NCBI RefSeq assembly: GCF_001612805.1
Contig: NZ_BDBD01000019.1
Coordinates: 434,001-498,000 of the forward strand
DNA: 64,000 nt
From: Nocardia coubleae NBRC 108252
Lineage (GTDB): Bacteria; Actinomycetota; Actinomycetes; Mycobacteriales; Mycobacteriaceae
Reading direction: 5' to 3'
The position numbers and the translations under genes are program-made. Positions 50,415-58,302 of the stretch are shown piece by piece (the stretch's first letter is position 1; each line of letters begins with the position of its first letter). The notes beneath the pieces were generated by a model. That model ran no database searches and was not told where the DNA came from. It saw only the letters and a program-made list of their open reading frames with translations.

Positions 50415-51710
50415 ATGCCGAGACATGTCATTCTCAACGCGAATCTCATTCCCGGCGGCGCCATCGGCAGCCCGTGGCGGCGCGCACCGGAACCAGCGGC
50501 CCATTTCATCGAGATCGAGCACTACCTCGACGTGGCGCGCACCGCCGAGCGCGGCCTCCTCGACGCGGTGTTCCTCGCCGATTCCCCCGATATCCAGGCC
50601 AAGGACTGGACCGCGCCGAGCCGCCTGCTCGAACCGTTCGTCGCCCATGCCGTGCTCGCCGCGCACACCAGCCACATCGGGGTGATCGTCACCGCCACGA
50701 CCTCCTACAACGATCCCTACAACCTGGCCCGTTCGTTCGCCGCGCTCTCGTCGGTGTCGGGCGGGCGGGTCGGCTGGAATTTCGTGGTCACCGGTGGCGA
50801 CAACGCGGCCCGCAACTACTCCCTCGACCAAGCGCTGCCGAAGGCCGAAAGGTATGCCAGGGCCGCCGAATTCCTCGAGGTGGTGACGGCACTGTGGGAT
50901 TCGGTTCCGGCCAGTGCGCTCGTGGGCGACAAGGCGACCGGACATTACCTCGATCCCCAGGTGGTCCGTCCGATCGAGCATGTGGGCAAGTTCTTCCGGG
51001 TGGCCGGCCCGTTGAAAGCCCCGCCGCTGGGCCACGGCAAGCCGGTGCTGATCCAGGCGGGCGCGTCGAGCCACGGCGTCGAGCTCGGCGCCAGGACCGC
51101 CGACGCGATCTACTCCGCACACGTCGACCCCGTGTCCGCCGCCGCGCGCCGAACCGAACTGCGACAGCACGCCGCAGCAGCCGGTCGCGACCCGGACAGC
51201 GTGAAGCTACTGCCGGGCCTGATCATCGTTCTCGCCGACACCGAAACCGCCGCGCAGCAGCGTGAACGAGACCTCATCGACCTGATCCCCGACGAAGTGC
51301 AGCTGACCAATCTGGCCGATCGTCTCGGCCTCTCCCCCGACGACCTCGACCTGAGCGCCCCGTTTCCCTGGTACAAGATCCCCGACGAGAACAGCGACGC
51401 GGGTTCCCGCGGACAACGCGCGGTGCTGCTCGACAACGTGCGCGCGTCCGGCGCCGACACTCGCGGCGCGGCACGGCTTCTCGCCTCCGGCAGCGTGCAC
51501 GCGAAGGTCGTCGGCACACCGGAGCAGGCAGCCGACTTCATCACCGAGTGGTTCACCCGGGGAGCGAGCGACGGGTTCAACATCATGCTCGACGAATTAC
51601 CCAGCGGGCTCGATCTTTTCGTCGACCAGGTGGTGCCGATCCTGCAATCGCGCGGGCTCTTTCGCACGGAGTACGAAACCACCACGTTGAGAGGGCATTA
51701 CGGTCTGTGA
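50415..51710 (+). CDS. NtaA/DszA-family FMN-dependent monooxygenase
   Basis: A 431-residue luciferase-like monooxygenase of the NtaA/SnaA/DszA/DmoA group, which uses FMNH2 and oxygen to cleave C-N or C-S bonds. It contains RTAERGLLDAVFLADSPDIQ, TATTSYNDPYNLARSFAALS and GRVGWNFVVTGGDNAARNY, the usual active-site segments. The neighbourhood (two sulfurtransferases, a second flavin monooxygenase, an importer) favours oxidative C-S cleavage of an organosulfur compound such as a thioether or sulfone. The stop overlaps the next monooxygenase start (GTGA). Confidence 0.9.
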   Translation: MPRHVILNANLIPGGAIGSPWRRAPEPAAHFIEIEHYLDVARTAERGLLDAVFLADSPDIQAKDWTAPSRLLEPFVAHAVLAAHTSHIGVIVTATTSYNDPYNLARSFAALSSVSGGRVGWNFVVTGGDNAARNYSLDQALPKAERYARAAEFLEVVTALWDSVPASALVGDKATGHYLDPQVVRPIEHVGKFFRVAGPLKAPPLGHGKPVLIQAGASSHGVELGARTADAIYSAHVDPVSAAARRTELRQHAAAAGRDPDSVKLLPGLIIVLADTETAAQQRERDLIDLIPDEVQLTNLADRLGLSPDDLDLSAPFPWYKIPDENSDAGSRGQRAVLLDNVRASGADTRGAARLLASGSVHAKVVGTPEQAADFITEWFTRGASDGFNIMLDELPSGLDLFVDQVVPILQSRGLFRTEYETTTLRGHYGL

Positions 51711-52657
51711 ATCGCGCACTGTTCGTACAATTGCGGAGTGGGCCACCGGCTGCCGAGGTCTATCGGCGGACCATCGAGATCACGGTGCGCGCCGAACAAC
51801 TCGGTTTCGGCACCGTCTGGTTCGCCGCCCGGCACTTCGAGGCGCATCACGCGGCGCTACCGTCGGTTTTCCCGTTCGTGGCCGCCGCAGCTCAGCACAC
51901 GCGGCACATCCGGCTCGGAACCGGCGTGGTGACAGTGCCTTTCGAGCATCCCGTGCGACTGGCCGAAGACGCGGCGGTCACCGACGCGCTCAGCGATGGA
52001 CGCCTCGAACTCGGGCTCGGAAAAGGCCTGGGTTTCGGACATTCGGCCACCAGCTACGCGGGCTTCGGCGTGTCCGACGCGGAACGGGAGACGATCTACA
52101 CCCAGCGAGTAGGCGAGATACACCGGATCCTCGAAAGCGGCCGGGTCGGCGACGAGGTCGCCCTCTACCCACCGCCCGGTGGCCTCCGCTCGCGCATCTG
52201 GCAGTCGACCGGAAACATCGACACGGCTCGCCGAATCGCCCGAGCAGGTGATGGCCTGCTGCCACACGGTAATTCGCAGGCTCGAGCCGGCGGAAGTGTC
52301 ACCGAACTGGTCGACGCCTATCTGGCCGAGTGCCGGACGACGCCGCGAATCGGGGTGAGTGTGGCAGTACTCCCCGGTGACAGCGAACGTGATTCCCTCG
52401 CGCTCCTCGAAACCGATATCGCGCAGAGTCCGCGCTATTACTCCGAGCCGGTCGATCTACCGAAATACTTGGTAGACAACAGGATCAGTATCGGCAATGT
52501 CGACCAGATCGCCTCCCGACTCGCAGAGGATCCAGACCGGCCCGCCGCCACCGACGTGCTCTACTACGTCCCGCTCGCCGTCCACCACCCCCGCTACCTC
52601 GACGTGCTGGCACGCGTCGCGACCCTGTCATCGAGCGAGACGTTCACGACAGCCTGA
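51707..52657 (+). CDS. Luciferase-like flavin-dependent monooxygenase
   Basis: A 316-residue bacterial-luciferase-fold oxidoreductase of the smaller LLM type. It has VRAEQLGFGTVWFAARHFEA, then RLGTGVVTVPFEHPVRLAED and GRLELGLGKGLGFG, the flavin-binding core. It starts at GTG 51707, overlapping the stop of the NtaA-like gene, so the two are made together. Two LLM enzymes in sequence suggest consecutive oxidations, as in dibenzothiophene or alkanesulfonate routes. A flavin reductase is not present in the window. Confidence 0.87.
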   Translation: MNRALFVQLRSGPPAAEVYRRTIEITVRAEQLGFGTVWFAARHFEAHHAALPSVFPFVAAAAQHTRHIRLGTGVVTVPFEHPVRLAEDAAVTDALSDGRLELGLGKGLGFGHSATSYAGFGVSDAERETIYTQRVGEIHRILESGRVGDEVALYPPPGGLRSRIWQSTGNIDTARRIARAGDGLLPHGNSQARAGGSVTELVDAYLAECRTTPRIGVSVAVLPGDSERDSLALLETDIAQSPRYYSEPVDLPKYLVDNRISIGNVDQIASRLAEDPDRPAATDVLYYVPLAVHHPRYLDVLARVATLSSSETFTTA

Positions 52658-52805
52658 GACGGGGCGATCCGTGAGCCCTCGGTGTCGCGATCGTGCGTGA
52701 TCGGTGCTTGTTGTCCCGCCGGTCCTCCCGTGCCAGCCCCTGCATGCCGCCGCGGGACTGCATGACGGCGGATTTTCAGGCCGTCCGCGCGCCCATCTGC
52801 ACAGG

Positions 52806-54155
52806 TCAGTCGAGGAATTCGCGGTGGGTCGATGCCGCCGCGTCCGCCAGCAGCGCTGCCAGTTCGGCGAGCCGTCGCGGGTCGTCGGGCAGTTGGGGAA
52901 CGGCCACCCGGATAGCAGCGCGCGCCGCCCCGACATGCGATCGTGCCGCCGATCCGACGACGACCCCATGCCGTGCGCACCGCAGCAACGCACCCTGTTC
53001 GTCGGCCACCTCGACCCACACCACCAGGCTGTTCGTCCCGGCCTCGGCCGCCACGCCGTGTTTCCGCAGGGCGGCGACCAAACCCGCACGCCGGGCCGCG
53101 TAACGCTCACGGGCGGTGTCGATCAGGGCAGCCGTCCCGGGATCACCGATCAAGTGCGCCAAGGCGTTCTGCAGGATGCGGCTGTTCGCGGCGATCCCGT
53201 GCACCCTGGCCCGAATGGCGCGCTCGACCAGTTCGGCACTGCCACCGATCACGCAGGTGCGGATATCCATGCCGAAAGCCTTGCAGTAGCTGCGCACTCG
53301 TACACAGCGCTCGGGGTACCAGCTCCCCAGGGAGGGCGCCTGCGCCACGGCGAGCGGTCCCACTGCGTCGTCCTCGACGATCCACGGCTCCACCTCCGCC
53401 GCCGCGAACACCTCGGCCAGTTCCCCGGCCCGATTCGGCGAGAGCACACCGCCGGTCGCGTACGCGCCTTCGGGCTGCAACACCACCACCGCCGGATTCC
53501 GGCGCAATGCCTCGGCCAGCGAATCCGGCAGCGCCCCTTGCTGGTCGGCGGCGATCCCGATCACCCGATACCCGACCTCGGTGAGCGTATCCAGGAAACC
53601 CGGCATCACCGGTTCCTCCACCGCGACGAGCGCGCCGTCCGGGGCCGCCGCGTCCACGGCGAGAAACAAACCCTCCGAGCCGCCACCCGCCGCGACGAAC
53701 GCCTCGGCGGGGAAGGGCCAGCCGTCACATACCGCCGTGCGCAAACGGTCGGTGATGTAGTCGCGGCCGGGGCGGTTCAGGTCGTCGGTGTGCAGCCCGG
53801 CGAGCATCGCGGGCGCCAGGTCGGGCTGCAGGGCGTAGTCGGGGCTGCCCGTGAGCAGATCACGCTCGGCGAGCGGGCGCCCCAGCGGGACTCCCCCGGC
53901 CGCGGCCACCACGGTGCCGCCCCGGCGATTGGTGGCGATGAGCCCCTCTTTGCGCAGCTCACCCCAGGCGGCGACGACCGTACGGGTACTCAGACCGCAG
54001 TGCTGGGCCAGTTCCCGGATGGTCGGCAACCGGATCCCCTCGGCGAGGGAACCGTCGCGGATGAGCCGCGCCGTCACCGCCCGCACCGATTCGGATGTGT
54101 GCGAGGCGTCGGCCGCCAGCGCACGCACGAGCACCGCCGAACCCGGGTCGGTCAC
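52806..54155 (-). CDS. MocR/PdxR-type regulator (GntR helix-turn-helix fused to aminotransferase domain)
   Basis: A 449-residue fusion with a GntR winged helix at 1-85 (LPTIRELAQHCGLSTRTVVA) and a fold-type I aminotransferase domain. PLP should bind Lys292 in SYCKAFGMD, with the ring Asp in VEDDAVG (about 262-263). Such regulators sense PLP or amino-acid-derived ligands. GGAGA just upstream supports GTG 54155. It converges with the sulfur/monooxygenase operon and may respond to a product such as an amino acid or amine. The 148 bp between them contain no supported gene. Confidence 0.88.
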   Translation of the reverse strand: MTDPGSAVLVRALAADASHTSESVRAVTARLIRDGSLAEGIRLPTIRELAQHCGLSTRTVVAAWGELRKEGLIATNRRGGTVVAAAGGVPLGRPLAERDLLTGSPDYALQPDLAPAMLAGLHTDDLNRPGRDYITDRLRTAVCDGWPFPAEAFVAAGGGSEGLFLAVDAAAPDGALVAVEEPVMPGFLDTLTEVGYRVIGIAADQQGALPDSLAEALRRNPAVVVLQPEGAYATGGVLSPNRAGELAEVFAAAEVEPWIVEDDAVGPLAVAQAPSLGSWYPERCVRVRSYCKAFGMDIRTCVIGGSAELVERAIRARVHGIAANSRILQNALAHLIGDPGTAALIDTARERYAARRAGLVAALRKHGVAAEAGTNSLVVWVEVADEQGALLRCARHGVVVGSAARSHVGAARAAIRVAVPQLPDDPRRLAELAALLADAAASTHREFLD

Positions 54156-54190
54156 CGATTCTCCATTCGTCGCATTTGGACCAGTATGAC

Positions 54191-54204
54191 GAATATATGT
54201 ATTC
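54191..54204. promoter_or_regulatory. Inverted repeat upstream of the MocR gene
   Basis: GAATA-TATG-TATTC, a perfect dyad in an AT-rich island 36 bp upstream of the regulator start, with the palindrome AACCGGTT at 54209-54216 beside it. A likely promoter or autoregulatory operator. Confidence 0.55.
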
Positions 54205-54252
54205 AGCGAACCGGTTTTGTTCCCGCGCGATTCGATCGTCTGTGTCCGCGTC

Positions 54253-55122
54253 TCAGCGGTCGCGCAGCCACTTCTCGACGGCGTCGACGGTCGAGTCCGG
54301 GTTGGTGATCCAGCCGTTGTGGCCCAGCGGTTCCGGCTCGAACCGGCGGGTGATCTCGGCGGCGGGCATCTTGCTCAGCAGATGGTCGGCGGAGGTCTGC
54401 GGGGTCATCTCGTCGCCCTCGATGGTGATCGACAGCACCGGGAACTTCAGCCGCGCGACGCGTTCCTCGTAATCGATATCGGCGCCGACCGGAACGAAGC
54501 GGCCGGTCCGGGCCAGGCGGGCCCAGTCCGACATGAGCACCTTGGACTGGCGGCCGTATGCCCGTTTGCCCAGCATGTCACCCGGCCAGAAGCCGGCGAG
54601 ATTCGACGCGACCGCCACCGCGGCCGTACCGACGAGCATCCCCGGGCCGAGCACGCCCCGGTAGCCACGGTAATACGGTGTGCCGGAGGCGACCAGGATC
54701 AGTCCGCCGAGCCTGCCGCGCACCCGGGCCGCGTACAGCACCGACAGCTGGCCGCCCATGCTGTGCCCGAGCAGGTACGGGGTGCTGCTGGGGAAACGGT
54801 GACGCACCACCTGCAGCATCGCCGGAAAATCCACGGCGACCAATTCGTGGTAACCGTAGGTACTTTCGGCACCGGGACGATGAGTACTACCGCCCTGACC
54901 ACGCAATTCGCCGATGGCCACATCGAATCCGCGCCCGGCCAGCTGGTGGGCGAAGTATTCGTAGAACTCACCGGGCACGGCGAGGCCGGGCACGATCACG
55001 ACCACCGGACGCGGGGCGTCGGGGGTCACCGGATGGCGGTGCGGCCCGCGCGCCGGAATCAGCCGCACGGGCAGGGTGGTGCCGTCGGGCACCTGGATCG
55101 GGACGGTCTCGACCCGCGCCAT
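54253..55122 (-). CDS. Alpha/beta hydrolase (lysophospholipase-like)
   Basis: A 289-residue hydrolase with nucleophile elbow LLGHSMGGQL (Ser121), oxyanion-side motif VIVPGLAVPGEFYE, an Asp-containing strand SITIEGDEM and a catalytic His in LGHNGWI near residue 270. It is most like monoglyceride-lipase or lysophospholipase homologues. A hydrophobic stretch around MLVGTAAVAVASNLAGF lies in the cap. ATG 55122 shares its A with the TGA of the upstream TetR gene, so regulator and hydrolase are tightly coupled. The TetR protein probably controls it. Confidence 0.87.
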   Translation of the reverse strand: MARVETVPIQVPDGTTLPVRLIPARGPHRHPVTPDAPRPVVVIVPGLAVPGEFYEYFAHQLAGRGFDVAIGELRGQGGSTHRPGAESTYGYHELVAVDFPAMLQVVRHRFPSSTPYLLGHSMGGQLSVLYAARVRGRLGGLILVASGTPYYRGYRGVLGPGMLVGTAAVAVASNLAGFWPGDMLGKRAYGRQSKVLMSDWARLARTGRFVPVGADIDYEERVARLKFPVLSITIEGDEMTPQTSADHLLSKMPAAEITRRFEPEPLGHNGWITNPDSTVDAVEKWLRDR

Positions 55123-55754
55123 CAAGCCCCGACCGCGCCGAGAATCACCCGGCTCAGCACCTGGATCACATCGTCGAGCGGCGGACGCGGATCGGCACCG
55201 CTCCAGCCGTCGACCACATAGTTCACCGCGCCGATGATGGCGAGCACCCGCAATTCGTAGTCGCCCGGGGGGATTTCGCCGTGCATGGCCGCATCCTCGG
55301 CGGCGCCTGCCAGCAGCGAACCCCACACCCGGCGTAGCTCGAGGCGGAACTTCTCGACCTTGGGTCCGGCGCCGACCACCTCGACCAGCGCCACCCGCGC
55401 CTTGCGCGGATCGGTGCCGATGGTCTCGACGTAAGCGCGCACGGCCGCGTCGATCTGGTCGATCGCGCTGGCGTCGCTCTTCGCCGCGAGGGCGGTAGCC
55501 ACCGCCTCGCGGGATTCGCGGTCGATCTGCTCGTACAGCTCGAGTAGCAGCGATTCGCGGCCGGTGAACTCCTCGTAGAACTGCCGCGACGACAGTCCGG
55601 CGTCCTTACAGATGGCACCGACCGAACTGTTGGCGTACCCGTCGCGCGCGAAGACCGTCAGGCCTGACTCCAGAAAACGCGCACGCCGCTGGCGTTGCCG
55701 GTCCTCTACGGGCTGCCCGGCATACATTCGTCCCGTATTCGCATCCTGTGACAT
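55122..55754 (-). CDS. TetR family transcriptional regulator
   Basis: About 210 residues. The DNA-binding domain lies at roughly 20-65 (GLTVFARDGYANSSVGAICK, then LSSRQFYEEFTGRESLL). A helical ligand domain follows with ALVEVVGAGPKVEKFRLELR. ATG 55754 is preferred because an earlier start (55793) would lie inside a terminator hairpin. A perfect dyad overlaps the start codon and points to autorepression. The coupled downstream gene is the alpha/beta hydrolase. Confidence 0.87.
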   Translation of the reverse strand: MSQDANTGRMYAGQPVEDRQRQRRARFLESGLTVFARDGYANSSVGAICKDAGLSSRQFYEEFTGRESLLLELYEQIDRESREAVATALAAKSDASAIDQIDAAVRAYVETIGTDPRKARVALVEVVGAGPKVEKFRLELRRVWGSLLAGAAEDAAMHGEIPPGDYELRVLAIIGAVNYVVDGWSGADPRPPLDDVIQVLSRVILGAVGA

Positions 55755-55767
55755 TGTCGCTGACAAT
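55753..55767. promoter_or_regulatory. TetR operator over its own start codon
   Basis: ATTGTC-GCT-GACAAT, a perfect 6-bp inverted repeat that includes the first bases of the regulator's start. This placement is typical of autorepression. Confidence 0.7.
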
Positions 55768-55773
55768 ACCGAA

Positions 55774-55804
55774 GGGCCCGATCCCCTCGTCATGGATCGG
55801 GCCC
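55774..55804. terminator. Hairpin upstream of the TetR gene
   Basis: The 11-bp perfect arms GGGCCCGATCC (55774-55784) and GGATCGGGCCC (55794-55804) enclose a 9-nt loop. It insulates the TetR operon from the small-peptide gene upstream. Confidence 0.75.
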
Positions 55805-55814
55805 AACGGCAGCC

Positions 55815-55843
55815 CTTCCGGCTTACCGCGCGTTAGCCGGAAG
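55815..55843 (-). terminator. Hairpin after the 40-residue peptide gene
   Basis: CTTCCGGCT (55815-55823) pairs perfectly with AGCCGGAAG (55835-55843) around an 11-nt loop, 16 bp past the stop codon of the small gene. Confidence 0.7.
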
Positions 55844-55859
55844 TTTGCTTCAGATGCGC

Positions 55860-55982
55860 TCAGTTACCGGAGGTCTGGGCCGAACCGGTGCTCATCGAGC
55901 TGGTGAGCAGACTCATCAGCAGGGCGAGGATGCCGCCGTCGCCGCTGCTGCCGGAGTTGGACTCGGTGATGTTGTAAAGCAT
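55860..55982 (-). CDS. 40-residue small protein, isolated gene
   Basis: A short frame on the minus strand with ATG at 55982 and TGA at 55860-55862. It begins MLYNITESNSGSSGDGG, has a central hydrophobic part I-L-A-L-L-M-S-L-L-T-S-S-M, and a Ser/Thr/Gln/Asn tail. GGAG sits 7 nt before the start. The gene has its own terminator (55815-55843), and an upstream AT-rich region with a dyad at 56006-56020. That is strong support for a real transcription unit despite the size. No family is recognised; the amphipathic core with polar ends could be a secreted or membrane-acting peptide. Confidence 0.65.
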   Translation of the reverse strand: MLYNITESNSGSSGDGGILALLMSLLTSSMSTGSAQTSGN

Positions 55983-56005
55983 GGTGCACTCCAAGTTGAC
56001 ACTCT

Positions 56006-56020
56006 GTGACCTTCTGTCAC
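56006..56020. promoter_or_regulatory. Dyad upstream of the small-peptide gene
   Basis: GTGAC-CTTCT-GTCAC, a perfect inverted repeat 24 bp upstream of the peptide start on the minus strand, within a comparatively AT-rich leader. A possible operator or 5-prime stem. Confidence 0.5.
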
Positions 56021-56275
56021 TGGCGATTTGCCGTCTGGGACGATACCGAAGGCGAATGTGAATAGGAGGTGTTTTAAAGGAATTTCCCCCACTTTTCTGT
56101 GAGAACCCACAAGCCCCCGAAAACCAGGGCGGCAGACAACTCGTCGACCGGGCTCGAACCGGCGTCCACGCGGTGTGGGCTGTCGCGGCAAAATCCGACT
56201 GTGGGCGGAGGGCTCAGACGGGTGGCGACCTTATGCTCGGTGTGACCGTACGTCACGCACACCCCGGAGGCACCG

Positions 56276-56725
56276 TTGCCGAACAATCTCGAAGCAAGTA
56301 TCGACATCGCCGCATCGCCGGAGAAGGTCTGGTCGATTCTCGCGGACCTGAACCGGATGTCGGAGTTCAGCCCGACCACGGTCAAGATGCTGGCGATCGG
56401 TGGGGTTCGCGAAGGGGCGCGCACCATCAACTTCAACCGCGACGGCTGGAAGGTCTGGCCGACCAGCTCGCGCATCGTGCGGTTCGTCCCCAACACCGCG
56501 CTGGCGTTCCGGATGAACGAGAACCACACCGTGTGGAGCTACGAGCTCGCGCCGACCGCCGCGGGCACCCGCCTCGTCGAGCGACGCACCCTCGACCCCA
56601 AGGGAATTCCCGGCTGGATGGGCCCGGTGATCAAGCTCGCCGGCGGCGAGGAGAAGTTCGAGGCCGATCTCGTCTCGGGCATGCACGAGACGCTGCGCAA
56701 GATCAAGGCCGCGGCCGAACGCTGA
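56276..56725 (+). CDS. SRPBCC family protein
   Basis: A 149-residue START/polyketide-cyclase-like protein, usually binding a hydrophobic ligand in a deep cavity. It opens with LEASIDIAASPEKVWSILAD and closes with a long C-terminal helix G-M-H-E-T-L-R-K-I-K-A-A. The start appears to be a TTG at 56276, with CGGAGG 5 nt upstream; no ATG or GTG fits the domain start. It is monocistronic and closed by a very strong terminator. The function is unknown beyond the fold. Confidence 0.82.
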   Translation: MPNNLEASIDIAASPEKVWSILADLNRMSEFSPTTVKMLAIGGVREGARTINFNRDGWKVWPTSSRIVRFVPNTALAFRMNENHTVWSYELAPTAAGTRLVERRTLDPKGIPGWMGPVIKLAGGEEKFEADLVSGMHETLRKIKAAAER

Positions 56726-56738
56726 CCCGCTCGACCAG

Positions 56739-56770
56739 AAGAGCCCGCCGGATCCCTCCGGCGGGCTCTT
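56739..56770. terminator. Strong bidirectional terminator
   Basis: A 14-bp perfect stem (AAGAGCCCGCCGGA, 56739-56752, with 56757-56770), a 4-nt loop and terminal A/T tracts on both sides lie between the converging SRPBCC and MarR genes. Confidence 0.92.
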
Positions 56771-56778
56771 CGCGTTTG

Positions 56779-57228
56779 CTACGGAAGATCCTGGCGGACT
56801 TCCTCGAAAGCCTGTGCCGTGCGGGTCAGCAGTGCGGTCAGCGTGGCGAACTCCTCGGCGGTGAAGTGGGCGGCCGCGGCGCGTTCCACCGCGATCGCGC
56901 GCGCGTCGGCCGCCTCGGTGACCTCTCGGCCCGCCTCGGTCAGCCGCGTCTCGAGGACGTTCCGGTGCCACTCGTGCGGTGAGCGTTCGACCAGGCCACG
57001 GTCGACCAGATTGGTCAGGACGGTGTTCATCGTCGGCGGCGTCACCCCTGCCAGCCGGGCAAGAGCGGCAGCGGAGATGCCGGGGTTCTCGGCGAGGTAC
57101 ATCAGTGCGCTGAACTGCGGAACCGTCAGCCCGGCCGGTTTGAGCGCGGCTGTTTTCGCCGCGATCATGGCTTGCTCGGCACGCTTGAGAAACGTGCCCA
57201 GCCTCTCGGTCGAGGGCATGGACGTCAT
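56779..57228 (-). CDS. MarR family transcriptional regulator
   Basis: About 149 residues. The winged helix is evident (LTVPQFSALMYLAENPGISA, then LARLAGVTPPTMNTVLTNLV and a wing with V-E-R-S-P-H-E-W-H-R-N-V). The start is ambiguous between 57249, 57228 and 57219; none has a strong Shine-Dalgarno. It is divergent from the SMP-30-like lipoprotein gene, and a clear dyad (57275-57286) lies between them. It probably represses both itself and the lipoprotein. Confidence 0.85.
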   Translation of the reverse strand: MTSMPSTERLGTFLKRAEQAMIAAKTAALKPAGLTVPQFSALMYLAENPGISAAALARLAGVTPPTMNTVLTNLVDRGLVERSPHEWHRNVLETRLTEAGREVTEAADARAIAVERAAAAHFTAEEFATLTALLTRTAQAFEEVRQDLP

Positions 57229-57274
57229 GGCTGCATGGTATCCGCCCATTTCGAAGTATCACCCTTGACGATCA

Positions 57275-57286
57275 TTAGAACTCTAA
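57275..57286. promoter_or_regulatory. MarR operator candidate
   Basis: TTAGA-AC-TCTAA, a perfect dyad in an AT-rich island between the divergent MarR and lipoprotein genes, followed at once by another TCTAAA-like half-site. Confidence 0.7.
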
Positions 57287-57342
57287 TCTAAATTTCTGCT
57301 CGTTCTATGATGTGTTGTATTACATGAACGAGAGGCATAATC

Positions 57343-58302
57343 ATGATCAGGACCCTCGCGATGGCCGCCACTTGCCTCGCGCTCACCGCCTGCGGTACCG
57401 ACGATCCGGCCCCGTCACCGGTCCTGAGCACCGCATATGGACTGCCGGGCGCGGCTGTCTACCCCGAGGGCATCGCGCTCGATCCACGCACCGGAACCAG
57501 CTATGTCGGCTCCTACGCCGACGGCACCGTCTTCCGCGCGGGAGCGGACGCGGCGACGGCCGAGGTGTTCCTCCCAGCAGGCGCCGACGGCCGTAAGACA
57601 ACCAACGGACTACGGGTGGACCGCGACGGCAGGCTGTGGGTGATCGACTCGACCGCGGGAGTCATGGTGTACGACACCGGTTCTCGCGCCCTGCTCGCCC
57701 GGTTCGACGTCCCGGACGACCGTCCGCGCTTCGTCAACGACCTCGCCTTCGGCGCCGACGGCAGCGCCTACCTCACCGACAGCATCCGCAATGTCGTCTA
57801 CCGCGCCACCCTCGCGAACGCCACGGAAGGCCGGGGCGAGCTCACCGTCGCCGCCGACCTCGCACCGGTCCTCGGACCACGCGACCCGAAGACCTTCGAG
57901 CTCAACGGGATCGTCGCCGACGAGGCGGGCACCTACCTGCTCGTCGTCGCGATGTCGGCGGGCGAGCTGTACCGGATCGACCTCACCGGCGCCGAGCCGA
58001 TCCGCGAGGTGACACTGACCGGCGGCACCGTACGCAACGGCGACGGCCTGGAACTGCGCGGCGACACGCTGTGGGTGGTGCACAACACCGACAACACCAT
58101 CAGCCGCTGGACCGTCACCGACCGCGGCGGCGCGGCCACGCGGGAACGCGAATTCCACGATCCGGCACTGAGCATCCCCACCACGATGGTGCACTCCGGG
58201 GACCGGGCGCTGATCGTGTCGTCGCAATTCGACAAGGGCGGACCGATGGGCAACGACGAGAAGCCGGGGCCGTTCGTGGTGTCAGCGATCGACGGGTTCT
58301 GA
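57343..58302 (+). CDS. SMP-30/gluconolactonase-like lipoprotein
   Basis: A 319-residue exported beta-propeller. The signal has lipobox LTAC (Cys17). The repeats carry the SMP-30/strictosidine-synthase look: G-A-A-V-Y-P-E-G-I-A-L-D, TNGLRVDRDGRLWVIDSTAG, RFVNDLAFGADGSAYLTDS and NGDGLELRGDTLWVVHNTDN. The metal-binding Glu and Asn positions are visible (P-E-G, V-N-D, N-G-D). It might hydrolyse a lactone outside the membrane. GAGAGG precedes the ATG by 8 nt. The 3-prime end overlaps the converging hydrolase by 21 bp. Confidence 0.83.
   Translation: MIRTLAMAATCLALTACGTDDPAPSPVLSTAYGLPGAAVYPEGIALDPRTGTSYVGSYADGTVFRAGADAATAEVFLPAGADGRKTTNGLRVDRDGRLWVIDSTAGVMVYDTGSRALLARFDVPDDRPRFVNDLAFGADGSAYLTDSIRNVVYRATLANATEGRGELTVAADLAPVLGPRDPKTFELNGIVADEAGTYLLVVAMSAGELYRIDLTGAEPIREVTLTGGTVRNGDGLELRGDTLWVVHNTDNTISRWTVTDRGGAATREREFHDPALSIPTTMVHSGDRALIVSSQFDKGGPMGNDEKPGPFVVSAIDGF

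Noticed and set aside
55122..55754. TetR protein as the butyrolactone receptor for the AfsA-like protein
   Set aside because: It is about 13 kb away, coupled to an unrelated hydrolase, and its sequence shows no clear ArpA/ScbR features.
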